Part shown: positions 42,940 through 53,573 of the stretch, piece after piece
Numbering within the stretch: position 1 is the stretch's first letter
Layout: the number at the start of each line of letters is the position of its first letter
Origin: an uncultured Lachnospiraceae bacterium
Lineage (GTDB): Bacteria; Bacillota; Clostridia; Lachnospirales; Lachnospiraceae
Length of the DNA stretch: 64,000 bases
NCBI GenBank assembly: GCA_946182825.1
Contig: CAMGZH010000004.1
Span: 1-64,000, forward strand
Reading direction: 5' to 3'
Translations under genes and position numbers: made by a program
Notes under the pieces: generated by a model
What the model was told of the DNA's origin: nothing
The model's input: only the letters and a program-made list of their open reading frames with translations
Database searches by the model: none

Positions 42940-45900
42940 CGGTTTCCTGTCCGCTCTGTTCCTTTTTCAGGTTCTTGACTGCGGTGGAAAGCATCAGCTT
43001 GATACGGTTGAGCTGGTTGACCTCGGAAGCACCCGGATCATAGTCGATGGCAGCAATGTTAGCGGTAGGATTTTCCTTGCGGATCTCCTTGATAACACCC
43101 TTGCCGACGATGTGGTTCGGCAGGCAACCGAATGGCTGGATACAAACGATATTGTTGGCACCTTCGCCAATGAGCTCTAACATCTCGCCGGTAAGGAACC
43201 AGCCTTCACCGGTCTGGTTACCCATGGAAACGATGGATTTTGCTTTATCTGCCGTTTCATTGATGTAGGCTGGTGCTGTGAAGCGTTCACTCTCGTTATA
43301 AGCTTCACGGGCTGCCTTACGAAGCCACTCGAAGAAACGGATGCCAAGGTTTGCGATCCTTGCGCTCTTCTTGGAAAATCCAAGGTTCTCCTCCTTGAAG
43401 TTCGTGTTGTAGAAACAGTACAGAAGGAAATCGGTAAGGTCCGGTACCACTGCCTCAGCGCCTTCCTGCTCCAGAAGATCTGCCAGGTGGTTGTTTGCCA
43501 TGGGCAGGAACTTGACTAAGATCTCTCCAACGATACCGACTCTTGGCTTTACCTCATTTGTGATGGGTAATGTGTCAAAGTCATGGATGATATTCTTACA
43601 CATCTTCTTGAATTTGCGATGTGAGAGGAAGTGGTCAGAGGAAACAAAGTCAATGACCTTCTTTTTCCATTTCTCGTGTAAAGCGTTTGCTGAGCCTTTT
43701 TCAAGTTCGTAAGGACGAACATGAAGCAAACAGCGTAGGAAGATATCACCGAAGACAAGGGCATAAAGTCCATGCTGGATGACCTTTGGCGTCAGCTTAA
43801 ATCCCGGGTTCTTCTCAAGTCCGCTGACGTTGATGGAGATGACCGGAATCTTCTCGTAGCCGGCTTTAGCCAAGGCACGTCGGATAAAGCCGATGTAGTT
43901 ACTTGCACGGCAGCCGCCTCCGGTCTGGGAGATCAGAAGGGCAGTGCGCTCAAGATCATACTTGCCGGATTTCAGTGCGCTCATAAGCTGTCCGATTACG
44001 AGGAGGGACGGGTAACAAGCATCGTTGTTGACGTACTTAAGTCCCTGATCGATACAATCCTTTGCAGGGATGTCCGGTACAACAATATGGTAGCCGGCTG
44101 CATTCATTGCCGGAGCGATGAGATCGAAGTGGATCGGTGACATCTGCGGACAAAGAATGGTGTATTCTTTTTTCATCTTCTTGGTAAAGATGGTTCTCTT
44201 ATAGCTGGAAGGAACGATCTTACGCTTGCTAACGGCGAGCTTGTCGGCACGACGCTGACGGACACGGATGGCTGCAAGCAGGGAGCGGATTCGGATCCTG
44301 GCAGCGCCAAGGTTATTTACCTCATCGATCTTCAGGCAGGTGTAAATCTTACCGGAATGGGAGAGGATGTCATTGACACAGTCGGTCGTTACAGCATCCA
44401 GACCGCAACCGAAGGAATTCAACTGGATCACATCCAGGTTCTCGGTCTTTTTCACATAGTTGGCAGCGGAGTACATTCTGGTGTGGTACATCCACTGATC
44501 CATTACGATCAGAGGACGCTCAAGCTTACCCAGGTGGGAAATGGAATCCTCTGTCAAAACAGCCATGCCATAGGTGGTGATAAGATCCGGAATACCATGA
44601 TTGATCTCAGGATCAACGTGGTACGGACGGCCGGCAAGAACGATGCCGTGACGACCGGTCTCCTTCAGGTAGGCAAGGACTTCCTCACCCTTTTCCTCCA
44701 TGTCATGACGGAATCTGCCCAGCTCAAACCAGCCGGCATGGGCGGCGTCACGGATCTCGCTCTCAGGAATATGGAATTCCTTTGTGAAAACCTTTACCAG
44801 TTGTCCTGCCAATGTATCCTCGGATGTGAAGGCCATAAACGGATTAAGGAAACGAACCTTACCGGTGGTAATGGCTTCCACGTTGTTCTTGATATTCTCG
44901 GCATAGGAGGTAACGATAGGGCAGTTGTAGTGATTGTTACTGCTTGGGAACTCGTTACGCTCGTATGGAATACAAGGGTAGAAGATGGTCTTGACACCTT
45001 CGTTAATGAGCCACTGTACGTGTCCGTGTGTCAGCTTTGCAGGATAACACTCGGATTCACTTGGGATACTCTCGATACCAAGCTCGTATACCTTTCGGTT
45101 GGACTGAGGTGAGAGAACAACGGAAAATCCGAGCTTACGGAAGAAGGTAGCCCAGAAAGGATAGTTCTCATACATATTCAGCACACGAGGAATACCGATA
45201 ACGCCGCGCTTTGCCTGGTCGGCAGGAAGGGGCTCGTAGTTGAAAAGACGCTTGTACTTGTATTCGTAAAGGTTCGGAATATGATCCTTGTTCTTTTCCT
45301 TACCAAGACCACGCTCACATCGGTTTCCGGTAATAAAGCGACGGTTGTCGGAGAAACGGTTGATGGTGAGCATGCACTTGTTGGTACAACCCTGACAGTG
45401 TGTCATCTTTGTCTCAAAGGTAAGATTCAGGATCTCATCCATTGGCAGCATGGTTGTGGACTTTACGTCCTCATAGCGCTCACGGGCGATGAGAGCAGCA
45501 CCGAAGGCGCCCATGATGCCGGCGATATCCGGTCGTGTGACCTTGACACCGCTGATCTGCTCAAAGGCACGAAGAACAGCGTCATTGTAGAAGGTTCCAC
45601 CCTGAACAACGACGTTCTTACCAAGCTCCTTCGGGTCGGAGAGCTTGATGACCTTAAACAGGGCGTTCTTGATGACGGAATAGGCAAGTCCGGCGGAAAT
45701 ATCCGCAACGGATGCACCTTCCTTCTGCGCCTGCTTAACCTTGGAATTCATAAATACGGTACAACGGGTACCAAGATCGATTGGATGCTGGGCAAACAAA
45801 GCTTCCTTTGCAAAGTCGCGGACACTGAAGTTAAGGGACTTTGCGAAGGTTTCGATGAAGGAACCGCAGCCGGAGGAGCATGCCTCGTTCAGCTGTACGG

Positions 45901-47218
45901 AATCAACGGTCTGATCCTTGATCTTGATGCACTTCATATCCTGTCCGCCGATATCGAGGATACAGTCTACTTCCGGATCAAAGAAGGAAGCGGCATAGTA
46001 ATGCGCAACGGTCTCGACTTCACCGTCATCGAGCTGGAAGGCGGATTTGAGGAGAGCTTCGCCGTAACCTGTGGAACAGGAGTGTACGATATGGGCATCG
46101 GCAGGAAGCTTTTCTTTGATTTCCTTCATGGCACGAATGGAAGTCAAAAGAGGAGATCCATTGTTATTGTCATAGAAAGAATATAAAAGCTTACCGTCGT
46201 CATCGATCAAAGCAATCTTGGTGGTGGTGGAACCGGCATCAATACCGAGGTAGACATTGCCCTTGGCTGTCGTGATGTCCCCGGTCTGTACATGGTTGTT
46301 ACCGTGGCGGGTGACAAAGGCATCGTATTCGGCCTGATCCTTGAAAAGAGGATCCATACGGGCAACCTCAAACTCCATGTGCAGCTCACCGGAAAGCTTC
46401 TCTTCGATGCTGGAAAGCTCCATGGTGGTGTCTTCCTTGTAGTTAAGAGCAGAACCGATGGCAGCGAACAGATGTGAGTTCTCCGGAATGATGGTGTGCT
46501 CTTCATCAAGCTTTAATGTGCGGATGAAGGTCTCACGCAGCTGATCAAGGAAGTGTAAAGGACCACCTAGGAAGGCAACATGACCGCGGATGGGCTTACC
46601 GCAGGCAAGTCCGGAAATGGTCTGGTTGACCACAGCCTGAAAAATGGAAGCGGAAAGATCCTCTCTTGTTGCACCCTCGTTGATCAGAGGCTGAATATCG
46701 GTTTTCGCAAATACACCGCAGCGGGCAGCAATGGGATAGATGGACTGGTAATCCCTGGCATAGGTATTCAGACCGGTTGCATCCGTTTGGATCAGGGAGG
46801 CCATCTGATCGATAAAGGAACCGGTTCCACCGGCACAGATACCGTTCATACGCTGCTCAACATTGCCGTTCTCGAAGTAAATGATCTTCGCATCCTCACC
46901 ACCAAGCTCGATGGCAACATCGGTCTTGGGAGCATAGTGGGTAAGGGCGGTAGCAACGGCAACCACTTCCTGGGCAAAAGGGATCCCAAGATGCTTAGCC
47001 AGAGTCAGTCCGCCGGAACCTGTAATGATGGGGGCAACCATAATCTCACCTGTTACTTGCTTTGCCTTTTTTACAAGTGAAAGCAGTGTCTCACGAATGT
47101 TGGCAAAATGACGTTCGTAATCTGAGAACAGTAGATTATCATCTTTGTCGAGAACCGCAACTTTGACGGTTGTTGAACCGATATCGATCCCCAACTTGTG
47201 TAATTCTTTATTACTCAT
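42935..47218 (-). CDS. Giant 2-hydroxyacyl-CoA dehydratase activase-related protein
   Basis: About 1427 residues in one chain. Two ASKHA/HgdC-type activase domains come first (about 8-265 with DIGSTTVKV, and about 323-585 with DAGSTTTKI). Each has the two Cys segments that bind the bridging 4Fe-4S cluster in HgdC (ICAGGTGSF with [18 protein letters not shown] with RCTVFMNSK). Next comes a DUF2229-type region opened by CQGCTNKC (about 608-615), then an HgdB-like dehydratase component. Archetypal HgdC is a single-domain ATPase that fires one electron into a dehydratase; this fusion carries activator and acceptor parts together. Its substrate is unknown. ATG 47218 is chosen (AGGTG six bases upstream). 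Confidence 0.85.
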   Translation of the reverse strand: MSNKELHKLGIDIGSTTVKVAVLDKDDNLLFSDYERHFANIRETLLSLVKKAKQVTGEIMVAPIITGSGGLTLAKHLGIPFAQEVVAVATALTHYAPKTDVAIELGGEDAKIIYFENGNVEQRMNGICAGGTGSFIDQMASLIQTDATGLNTYARDYQSIYPIAARCGVFAKTDIQPLINEGATREDLSASIFQAVVNQTISGLACGKPIRGHVAFLGGPLHFLDQLRETFIRTLKLDEEHTIIPENSHLFAAIGSALNYKEDTTMELSSIEEKLSGELHMEFEVARMDPLFKDQAEYDAFVTRHGNNHVQTGDITTAKGNVYLGIDAGSTTTKIALIDDDGKLLYSFYDNNNGSPLLTSIRAMKEIKEKLPADAHIVHSCSTGYGEALLKSAFQLDDGEVETVAHYYAASFFDPEVDCILDIGGQDMKCIKIKDQTVDSVQLNEACSSGCGSFIETFAKSLNFSVRDFAKEALFAQHPIDLGTRCTVFMNSKVKQAQKEGASVADISAGLAYSVIKNALFKVIKLSDPKELGKNVVVQGGTFYNDAVLRAFEQISGVKVTRPDIAGIMGAFGAALIARERYEDVKSTTMLPMDEILNLTFETKMTHCQGCTNKCMLTINRFSDNRRFITGNRCERGLGKEKNKDHIPNLYEYKYKRLFNYEPLPADQAKRGVIGIPRVLNMYENYPFWATFFRKLGFSVVLSPQSNRKVYELGIESIPSESECYPAKLTHGHVQWLINEGVKTIFYPCIPYERNEFPSSNNHYNCPIVTSYAENIKNNVEAITTGKVRFLNPFMAFTSEDTLAGQLVKVFTKEFHIPESEIRDAAHAGWFELGRFRHDMEEKGEEVLAYLKETGRHGIVLAGRPYHVDPEINHGIPDLITTYGMAVLTEDSISHLGKLERPLIVMDQWMYHTRMYSAANYVKKTENLDVIQLNSFGCGLDAVTTDCVNDILSHSGKIYTCLKIDEVNNLGAARIRIRSLLAAIRVRQRRADKLAVSKRKIVPSSYKRTIFTKKMKKEYTILCPQMSPIHFDLIAPAMNAAGYHIVVPDIPAKDCIDQGLKYVNNDACYPSLLVIGQLMSALKSGKYDLERTALLISQTGGGCRASNYIGFIRRALAKAGYEKIPVISINVSGLEKNPGFKLTPKVIQHGLYALVFGDIFLRCLLHVRPYELEKGSANALHEKWKKKVIDFVSSDHFLSHRKFKKMCKNIIHDFDTLPITNEVKPRVGIVGEILVKFLPMANNHLADLLEQEGAEAVVPDLTDFLLYCFYNTNFKEENLGFSKKSARIANLGIRFFEWLRKAAREAYNESERFTAPAYINETADKAKSIVSMGNQTGEGWFLTGEMLELIGEGANNIVCIQPFGCLPNHIVGKGVIKEIRKENPTANIAAIDYDPGASEVNQLNRIKLMLSTAVKNLKKEQSGQETA

Positions 47219-47272
47219 TGATTCACCTAATTTCATATTAAAATATATTTGTTGAATAACACAACATTACAC

Positions 47273-47301
47273 ATTATAGAGGAGGGAAGAGTCTATTACA
47301 A
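47273..47301 (-). promoter_or_regulatory. Promoter of the activase fusion gene
   Basis: Minus strand TTGTAA (47301-47296), 17 bases, TATAAT (47278-47273). Confidence 0.75.
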
Positions 47302-47329
47302 TCTACAAATTGTATATTTTGTTGGATTG

Positions 47330-47343
47330 AATTGTATACAATT
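47330..47343. promoter_or_regulatory. Candidate operator between divergent promoters
   Basis: AATTGTATACAATT is a perfect 14-bp palindrome. The same left half AATTGTATA recurs at 47308-47316, 22 bp away. TTGTATACAA-type palindromes are known targets of GntR/FadR-type regulators; no regulator gene is adjacent. Confidence 0.45.
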
Positions 47344-47367
47344 TTATGAGAAATGGTAATCCCTTTA

Positions 47368-47397
47368 CTGACAGAGGGGGATTGGCAATGGTATAAT
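47368..47397 (+). promoter_or_regulatory. Promoter of the acyltransferase gene
   Basis: CTGACA (47368-47373), 18 bases, TATAAT (47392-47397). Confidence 0.6.
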
Positions 47398-47432
47398 TAA
47401 GGTACATTACCGATGAAAAGGAGGGCATAACT

Positions 47433-48572
47433 ATGACGAAAAAGAACGGCAAAATTGAGGTGATGCGCTTTGTTTTTTCTGTGATCATTATTTTGTTCCA
47501 CTGTCACAGAAGCATTGGTTTCAATCATCTGGTCCTTGCAGGGGAACGGATCCCGGTATTGAACAGGGGGTATTTCGGGGTTGAGTTTTTCTTTGTGATC
47601 TCTGGACTTTTAATGGCAAAGTCTATACATAAGAAGCGAAAGAGTCAAAGGCTGGGACTGTCAAAGCCGGTGGAGCTTGGACGGCAGACCGTCCGCTACA
47701 TGCTTAAGAAATACATTTCGATCTTTTCCTATCATATTCTTCCCTTTGTGGCGCTGATCATTCTTAAGGTTATTACAAGGGACATTTACGAGGGTGGAGC
47801 GAAGGATGTATTGCAGTATTTCTTTAACTGTATTCCGGAATTCTTCTTCCTCCAGAAATTCGGTTTTACCTATACGAATGTCGATGTGATCGAATGGTAC
47901 ATTTCCGCAATGCTGATTGCCATGATGGTTTTATATCCCATCGTTATGAAGTTCTACTATATGTACACAAGAGTCGTGGGTCCGTTGCTGGCTTTATATA
48001 TTCTTGGTCTTCTCCAGTATAACTACGGAACCTTTGCGGATCAGGACCGATGGGTGCTCTTCGGTTACGGAAGTGTATTCCGCGCTATTGCAGAGATCTC
48101 ACTGGGGGTTTGCGCCTTTGAACTGGCACGTTTTCTGTCCCACCGCTATTTTACCAGAAGAGACAAGCGGATCATGACAGCTGTGGAGTATCTGGGATTC
48201 GGAGTGGCACTGTTTTATTCCTTTTCCAGCTATACCTCAAGGTATGAGATTCATGTGCTGATCTTTTTGACCCTTTCTGTGGTTTTGTCTTTCTCCGGTC
48301 AGACTTACGGAGAAAAATTCTGGAATCAGTCCTGGGCCTATGCTCTGGGCAGATTTTCCCTTCCACTGTACCTGTGTCAGCTGTTGGGACTTAACCTCGT
48401 CTGCGGATTTTTAGGTGATTTGCCAAAGACAGCCCAGACCGCGCTGGTACTTGTCTTTACCCTGGCATTTGCACTGGTCTCCATTCCGGTAGGGGACAGG
48501 ATCTATCAGTGGATTATTGACAAGAGAAAAACAACAAAATATAATAAAATGAATGCGCCATACGAGGGGTGA
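47433..48572 (+). CDS. Acyltransferase 3 (OafA/NodX-type) membrane protein
   Basis: 379 residues with about ten membrane helices. The N-terminus shows the family pattern: a helix with FHCHRS (the catalytic-type His), then GYFGVEFFFVISGLLMAKS. Such enzymes transfer acyl groups to surface sugars or glycans across the membrane. The acceptor is unknown and no polysaccharide cluster is near. RBS AAGGAGGG. The rhomboid-like gene follows after 31 bases on the same strand. Confidence 0.85.
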   Translation: MTKKNGKIEVMRFVFSVIIILFHCHRSIGFNHLVLAGERIPVLNRGYFGVEFFFVISGLLMAKSIHKKRKSQRLGLSKPVELGRQTVRYMLKKYISIFSYHILPFVALIILKVITRDIYEGGAKDVLQYFFNCIPEFFFLQKFGFTYTNVDVIEWYISAMLIAMMVLYPIVMKFYYMYTRVVGPLLALYILGLLQYNYGTFADQDRWVLFGYGSVFRAIAEISLGVCAFELARFLSHRYFTRRDKRIMTAVEYLGFGVALFYSFSSYTSRYEIHVLIFLTLSVVLSFSGQTYGEKFWNQSWAYALGRFSLPLYLCQLLGLNLVCGFLGDLPKTAQTALVLVFTLAFALVSIPVGDRIYQWIIDKRKTTKYNKMNAPYEG

Positions 48573-48603
48573 CAGACGCGTTTAGAAAGGATATTTCGAT
48601 ACG

Positions 48604-49512
48604 ATGATCAACAAGTTGGAGCGCAAATTCGGTAAGTATGCAATTCCTCATCTGATCAATTATTTGATCGGTGGATACATTTTGGGCTATTTGCTTGAAT
48701 TTGGAGGAAGAACCACCGGCACACCGTTTCTGGATTTTATGCGATTGGATCCCTATGCGATCCTGCATGGTCAGGTCTGGAGAATCATTACCTGGGTTCT
48801 GATCCCGCCGGAGCAGAACATGCTGTTTGCCGTTATTATGATGATTTTTTACTGGCAGCTGGGTTCGGCACTGGAGAGGGCATGGGGAACTTTCCGCTTT
48901 AATTTTTACATTTTTGGAGGAATCCTTTGTTCGGTGATCGGTGCAATGCTGGTTTATGGAATTTATTCCTTCAGTCTGATGGGAAATGCGGATATCGGCT
49001 CATATCAGGAGATCCTGAGCAGTTCGATCAGCAATATTTTTTCCACCAACTATATTAACCTTTCCATTTTCCTTGCATTTGCCATGACGTACCCGGAGGA
49101 ACAGATCCTTTTGTACTTTTTCATCCCGATCCGGATGAAGTGGCTTGCCCTTGTATACGCGGTTCTTATCGGAGTGGATGTTGTGACGGCAGTCATTTCC
49201 GGAAGCTGGGGCGTTGTGATCGCAATTGTTGCATCACTGGCAAACTTTTTGATCTTCTTCCTGATGACGAGGAATTTCAGAAGGTATTCCCCGAATGAAT
49301 TCCGCCGCAAGCGTAATTTCCGTAAGGCCTATGATGCAGGTTCCCATGCCCGTCAGCAGTTCCGTCAGGATGGACAGGCAAGGCATAAGTGCTGTATCTG
49401 CGGACGGACCGAGATCACGAATCCGGAACTGGATTTCCGTTATTGCAGCAAATGCAATGGAGCATATGAGTATTGCAGCGACCACCTTTTCACTCATACA
49501 CATGTGAAATGA
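48604..49512 (+). CDS. Rhomboid/derlin-like membrane protein with a C-terminal zinc ribbon
   Basis: 302 residues. About six hydrophobic helices carry rhomboid-family loop features (HGQVWRIITWVLIPP and WQLGSALERAWGTFRFNFY). I find no GxSG catalytic serine and no matching His helix, so it is probably an inactive rhomboid-like (derlin-type) protein. After a basic stretch (YSPNEFRRKRNFRK), the C-terminal 45 residues form a zinc ribbon with CCICG and YCSKCNG, plus two more Cys/His near the end (YCSDH). It may dock membrane partners. It is followed by glnS after 47 bases. Confidence 0.65.
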   Translation: MINKLERKFGKYAIPHLINYLIGGYILGYLLEFGGRTTGTPFLDFMRLDPYAILHGQVWRIITWVLIPPEQNMLFAVIMMIFYWQLGSALERAWGTFRFNFYIFGGILCSVIGAMLVYGIYSFSLMGNADIGSYQEILSSSISNIFSTNYINLSIFLAFAMTYPEEQILLYFFIPIRMKWLALVYAVLIGVDVVTAVISGSWGVVIAIVASLANFLIFFLMTRNFRRYSPNEFRRKRNFRKAYDAGSHARQQFRQDGQARHKCCICGRTEITNPELDFRYCSKCNGAYEYCSDHLFTHTHVK

Positions 49513-49559
49513 TGCCACCCGTGGCTCATAGATAGATTTAGAAATAAGAGGAACAGACA

Positions 49560-51233
49560 ATGTCAGACAGTACAGCAGAAATCAAAAGCAGAAACTTTAT
49601 TGAGGAAGAGATCGACAAGGATCTTGCGGAGGGCGTGTATGACCACGTTGTAACACGATTCCCGCCGGAGCCGAATGGATTTTTACATATCGGACATGCC
49701 AAGTCCATCATTTTGAATTACGGTCTTTCCCAGGAGTACAACGGAGACTTCCACATGCGTTTCGATGACACCAATCCGACGAAGGAGAAGAGTGAATTCG
49801 CAGAGGCGATCCAGAAGGATATTCACTGGCTCGGAGCAAAGTGGGATGAGACCAAATATGCCTCCGATTACTTTGAGCAGATGTATGAGTATGCTGTCAA
49901 GCTGATCAAGAAGGGCAAGGCATATGCCTCAGATCTGAATGCAGAGCAGATTCGTGAGTACCGTGGTACTTTGACAGAACCGGGTAAGAAGGATCCGAAT
50001 TCCGAACGTCCAATCGAGGAGTCCCTTCAGATCTTTGAGGATATGAGGGCCGGCAAGTATGAGGACGGTTCCATGGTTATCCGTGCGAAGATCGATGTAA
50101 ATTCTCCCAACATCAATATGAGAGATCCTATCATTTATCGTGTGGCTCATATGAACCATCACCGCCAGGGAGACAAGTGGTGCATCTATCCTATGTACGA
50201 TTTTGCTCATCCGATCGAGGATGCCCTTGAGGGAATTACACATTCCATCTGTACTCTGGAGTTTGAGGACCATCGTCCTTTATATGACTGGGTCGTTCGT
50301 GAGTGCGAATTTGAGAATCCACCACGTCAGATCGAGTTTGCCAAGCTTTACCTTAAGAATGTCGTAACCGGTAAGCGTTACATCAAGAAGCTGGTGGAAG
50401 ATGGTATTGTAGACGGATGGGACGATCCTCGTCTTGTATCCATTGCGGGACTTCGTCGCCGCGGTTACACACCGGAGGCCATTCGCCGCTTTGTGGAGCT
50501 TTGCGGCGTCAGCAAGGCAAATTCCACAGCAGAGTATCCGATGCTGGAGTACTGCATCCGTGAGGATCTTAAGACAAAGGTTCCACGTGTGATGGCAGTC
50601 CTTGATCCGGTTGAGCTTGTGATCGACAACTATCCGGAGAATGAGACGGAGGAACTAGAGGTTCCGAACAATCTTGAGAACGAAGCTCTTGGAAGCCGTA
50701 AGGTCACATTCTCTAAGCATTTATATATTGAGCGCAGTGATTTTATGGAAGAGCCGGTTAAGAAGTACTTCCGCATGTTCCCGGGGAACGAGGTTCGTCT
50801 GATGAATGCCTATTTTGTTACCTGCACCGGTTGCGATAAGGATGAGAACGGCAATGTCATCCGAATCCACGGAACCTATGATCCTCTGACTCGTGGTGGT
50901 AACAGCAACGACGGCCGTAAGGTCAAGGGCACCATTCATTGGGTCAGCAAGGAAACAGCAATTACAGCTCCTGTTCGTCTCTATGAAAATATTGTAGATG
51001 AGGAAAAAGGAGTTTATAATGAGAATGGTGAAGTAAATGTAAATCCAAATTCTCTTGTTGTAATGAACGATGCGAAGCTTGAGTCATCCCTTCTGGATGT
51101 GAAGGCATATGACAGTTTCCAGTTTGTACGCAACGGTTTCTTTACAGTAGATAGCAAGGACTCGAAGGACAAGGCACCGGTGTTTAACAGAATCGTATCT
51201 CTTAAGAGCTCCTTTAAGCTGCCAAACAATTAA
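49560..51233 (+). CDS. glnS: Glutaminyl-tRNA synthetase
   Basis: 557 residues, class I. The HIGH motif is at 43-46 ([15 protein letters not shown]). Two anticodon-binding beta-barrels follow (about 330-557, with the [12 protein letters not shown] and GTIHWVS segments typical of GlnRS). It charges tRNA-Gln directly. The loop that reads MSKRK in Escherichia coli GlnRS reads VVTGKR here (268-273), so the second signature is non-standard while the neighbouring WDDPR is kept. The start lies after GAGGAACAG. No terminator separates it from the next gene. Confidence 0.93.
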   Translation: MSDSTAEIKSRNFIEEEIDKDLAEGVYDHVVTRFPPEPNGFLHIGHAKSIILNYGLSQEYNGDFHMRFDDTNPTKEKSEFAEAIQKDIHWLGAKWDETKYASDYFEQMYEYAVKLIKKGKAYASDLNAEQIREYRGTLTEPGKKDPNSERPIEESLQIFEDMRAGKYEDGSMVIRAKIDVNSPNINMRDPIIYRVAHMNHHRQGDKWCIYPMYDFAHPIEDALEGITHSICTLEFEDHRPLYDWVVRECEFENPPRQIEFAKLYLKNVVTGKRYIKKLVEDGIVDGWDDPRLVSIAGLRRRGYTPEAIRRFVELCGVSKANSTAEYPMLEYCIREDLKTKVPRVMAVLDPVELVIDNYPENETEELEVPNNLENEALGSRKVTFSKHLYIERSDFMEEPVKKYFRMFPGNEVRLMNAYFVTCTGCDKDENGNVIRIHGTYDPLTRGGNSNDGRKVKGTIHWVSKETAITAPVRLYENIVDEEKGVYNENGEVNVNPNSLVVMNDAKLESSLLDVKAYDSFQFVRNGFFTVDSKDSKDKAPVFNRIVSLKSSFKLPNN

Positions 51234-51246
51234 AAAGGAAGATAGA

Positions 51247-52158
51247 ATGAATTTATTATCAGGACTTGAAAAATTTGGTTTGAATGTTAAGGGTGACCTT
51301 GATATTACAGATGACGGTAAGAAAAAGACAAAGAACCAGGCGGCAGGCAAAGCCAGTGCCGCTTCTACTAAGATCGAGGAGAAGGATCTGGTTCTGGAGA
51401 AGAGTGTGCAGTGCCCGGTTTGTGATTACAAATTCAAGACACTGACTGCTAAGAGCAGTAAGGCAAAGCGCTTGGAGCCGGATTCCGATCTGCGCCCGAA
51501 TTTTGAGGGAATCGATACCTTGAAGTATGAGGTCTGCTCCTGCCCGAATTGCGGTTATTCCGCAATGAATAAGTTCTTTGAGCATCTGTCCATGTCCCAG
51601 ATCAAGTGGATTCGTGAGGCAGTAGGAGAGAACTTCAGCCCAGTGGAGGAGAAGCAGGAAGAGATCTATTCCTATCAGGAGGCTGTGGATCATTATAAGT
51701 TAGCACTTGTCTGCGCTATGGCTAAGCATGGAAAGCTTTCCGAGAAGGCTGTTGTCTGCCTGCGTATCGCATGGCTTCGCAGAGGCGAACTTAAGACGCT
51801 GACGGATAAGACACCAGAGGTCGAGGAGAAGCGTAAGCAGTTGACCACGGAGATGGAGGGCTTCTATCGTCAGGCGTATGAGGGTCTGAAGAAGGCTTTC
51901 TCAACAGAGACACCGCCATACTGTGGGATGAACTCCAATACCGTTGAGTATCTTCTTGCGAATATGGCATATCATTTCAAGGAGTACGGTGAGGCATCAA
52001 AGCTTGTAACAGGATTGCTGGGTAATCCGAATACACCTTCAAGGGTCAAGGATCTTTGCAGAGATCTTAAGGAAGAAATCGTGAAAGAGGTTAAGATCGC
52101 AAAGGTAAAGGCTGCAAAGGCTGCTGCGGCTAAGGGTCAGACTCCTTCCGCCAAATAA
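51247..52158 (+). CDS. DUF2225 family zinc-ribbon protein
   Basis: 303 residues. A Lys/Ala-rich N-terminus (about 20-45) leads to a zinc-ribbon pair (CPVCDYKFKT at about 57-66, CSCPNCGYSA at about 98-107) and a TPR-like helical C-terminal part. This matches DUF2225, an uncharacterised Firmicutes family. The C-terminus is again Lys/Ala-rich (KVKAAKAAAAKG). It starts 13 bases after glnS, so the two are probably cotranscribed. Confidence 0.75.
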   Translation: MNLLSGLEKFGLNVKGDLDITDDGKKKTKNQAAGKASAASTKIEEKDLVLEKSVQCPVCDYKFKTLTAKSSKAKRLEPDSDLRPNFEGIDTLKYEVCSCPNCGYSAMNKFFEHLSMSQIKWIREAVGENFSPVEEKQEEIYSYQEAVDHYKLALVCAMAKHGKLSEKAVVCLRIAWLRRGELKTLTDKTPEVEEKRKQLTTEMEGFYRQAYEGLKKAFSTETPPYCGMNSNTVEYLLANMAYHFKEYGEASKLVTGLLGNPNTPSRVKDLCRDLKEEIVKEVKIAKVKAAKAAAAKGQTPSAK

Positions 52159-52206
52159 GGACGGGTATTCTTTTCCTTATTTTTATACAAAAAAGTAACA
52201 AAAAAC

Positions 52207-52257
52207 AAAGCAACCTTGTATAATATGGCGAAATGCCGGATGCAGGTTGCTTTTTTG
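52207..52257 (+). terminator. Terminator after the DUF2225 gene
   Basis: GCAACCT (52210-52216) pairs with AGGTTGC (52244-52250), with an inner GGC-GAAAT-GCC hairpin (52227-52237) and T6 after the outer stem. Confidence 0.75.
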
Positions 52258-52351
52258 ATTCAATTAAACTATTATATTTCCTAGAAACACAAATGTCCGT
52301 CAGGCGTGGACAGTTGTGGGATAAGGAAAAAGAAAAGAGTAGGAGAATATC

Positions 52352-53443
52352 ATGAGCGAGAAGTTAAGAGTAGGTATCCTTGGTGGTACCGGAATGGTAG
52401 GTCAGCGTTTTATCTCATTATTAGAGAATCACCCTTGGTTTGAGGTTACTGAGATCGCAGCCAGCCCAAGAAGTGCAGGAAAGCGCTATGAAGAGTGCGT
52501 AGAGGGTCGTTGGAAGATGGATACTCCGATTCCTGCCGCTGTTAAGGACATCGTTGTTAAGAACGTGAACGAGGTGGAAGAGGTTGCTAAGGATGTTGAC
52601 TTCGTTTTCTCTGCTGTTGATATGACAAAGGAAGAGATCAAGAAGATCGAGGAAGAGTACGCTAAGACAGAGACTCCGGTTGTTTCCAACAACAGCGCAC
52701 ATCGTTGGACAAAGGATGTTCCAATGGTTGTACCTGAGATCAATCCTGAGCACTTCGAGGTTATCGAGTCTCAGAAGAAGCGTCTTGGTACAACACGCGG
52801 ATTCGTTGCAGTTAAGCCAAACTGCTCCATCCAGTCTTATGCGCCGGTTCTTACAGCATGGAAGGAATTTGAGCCATATGAGGTAGTTGTTTCCACATAC
52901 CAGGCGATCTCCGGAGCAGGTAAGACCTTTAAGGATTGGCCTGAGATGAATGCCAACATCATTCCTTTCATCGGTGGTGAGGAAGAGAAGTCTGAGAAGG
53001 AGCCTCTTCGTATTTGGGGTAAGGTCGTTGGTGATGAGATCGTTCCTGCAAGCTCTGATGAGATCAAGATCACTTCTCAGTGTATTCGTGTACCGATCTT
53101 AAACGGTCATACAGCGACTGTTTTCGTTAAGTTCAGAAAGCAGCCGACCAAGGAGCAGCTCATTAAGGCTATGACAAGCTTCTCCGGACTTCCACAGGAA
53201 CTTGAGCTTCCAAGTGCTCCGAAGCAGTTCATTCAGTACCTTGAGGAGGACAACCGTCCACAGGTACAGCTGGATGTAAACTATGAGAATGGAATGGGAA
53301 TCTCTGTTGGTCGTCTTCGTGAGGATAGCATCTATGACTGGAAGTTCGTAGGTCTTTCTCATAACACCGTTCGTGGTGCAGCCGGTGGAGCAGTGCTTTG
53401 CGCAGAGCTTCTTAAGGCTAAGGGATATATCACAAAGAAATAA
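52352..53443 (+). CDS. asd: Aspartate-semialdehyde dehydrogenase
   Basis: 363 residues. The Rossmann motif is GGTGMVGQRF (11-20) and the catalytic Cys is 158 (VKPNCSIQ). The length and the long C-terminal region fit the archaeal/fungal-like ASADH subgroup rather than the roughly 340-residue Bacillus form. It reduces aspartyl phosphate to the semialdehyde, the branch point to lysine, threonine and methionine. The leader is short (about 95 bases) and shows no lysine riboswitch. RBS AGTAGGAG. Confidence 0.92.
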   Translation: MSEKLRVGILGGTGMVGQRFISLLENHPWFEVTEIAASPRSAGKRYEECVEGRWKMDTPIPAAVKDIVVKNVNEVEEVAKDVDFVFSAVDMTKEEIKKIEEEYAKTETPVVSNNSAHRWTKDVPMVVPEINPEHFEVIESQKKRLGTTRGFVAVKPNCSIQSYAPVLTAWKEFEPYEVVVSTYQAISGAGKTFKDWPEMNANIIPFIGGEEEKSEKEPLRIWGKVVGDEIVPASSDEIKITSQCIRVPILNGHTATVFVKFRKQPTKEQLIKAMTSFSGLPQELELPSAPKQFIQYLEEDNRPQVQLDVNYENGMGISVGRLREDSIYDWKFVGLSHNTVRGAAGGAVLCAELLKAKGYITKK

Positions 53444-53453
53444 TGGCATGTCT

Positions 53454-53514
53454 GCTCACCGATTCGGATGGCGCGTTGTTGTTTATGCGCCTGCCCGGTC
53501 GGTGGGCTTTTTTT
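53454..53514 (+). terminator. asd terminator
   Basis: GCTCACCGA (53454-53462) pairs with TCGGTGGGC (53499-53507), with an inner GGCGC/GCGCC stem, then T7. Confidence 0.85.
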
Positions 53515-53573
53515 ATTATTTAAAATGTGTATAATAGTAGAGTGAGTCTAGAATGATTGAAAGGACGTGTAAT

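Noticed and set aside
45281..46186. A 301-codon plus-strand open frame inside the activase gene
   Set aside because: It is antisense to the activase fusion, has no promoter or start site and matches no family. The minus strand has strong motifs throughout.
52258..52351. Lysine riboswitch or other leader element upstream of asd
   Set aside because: The leader is under 100 bases with one small TGTCC/GGACA hairpin; lysine riboswitches are about 170 bases or more.
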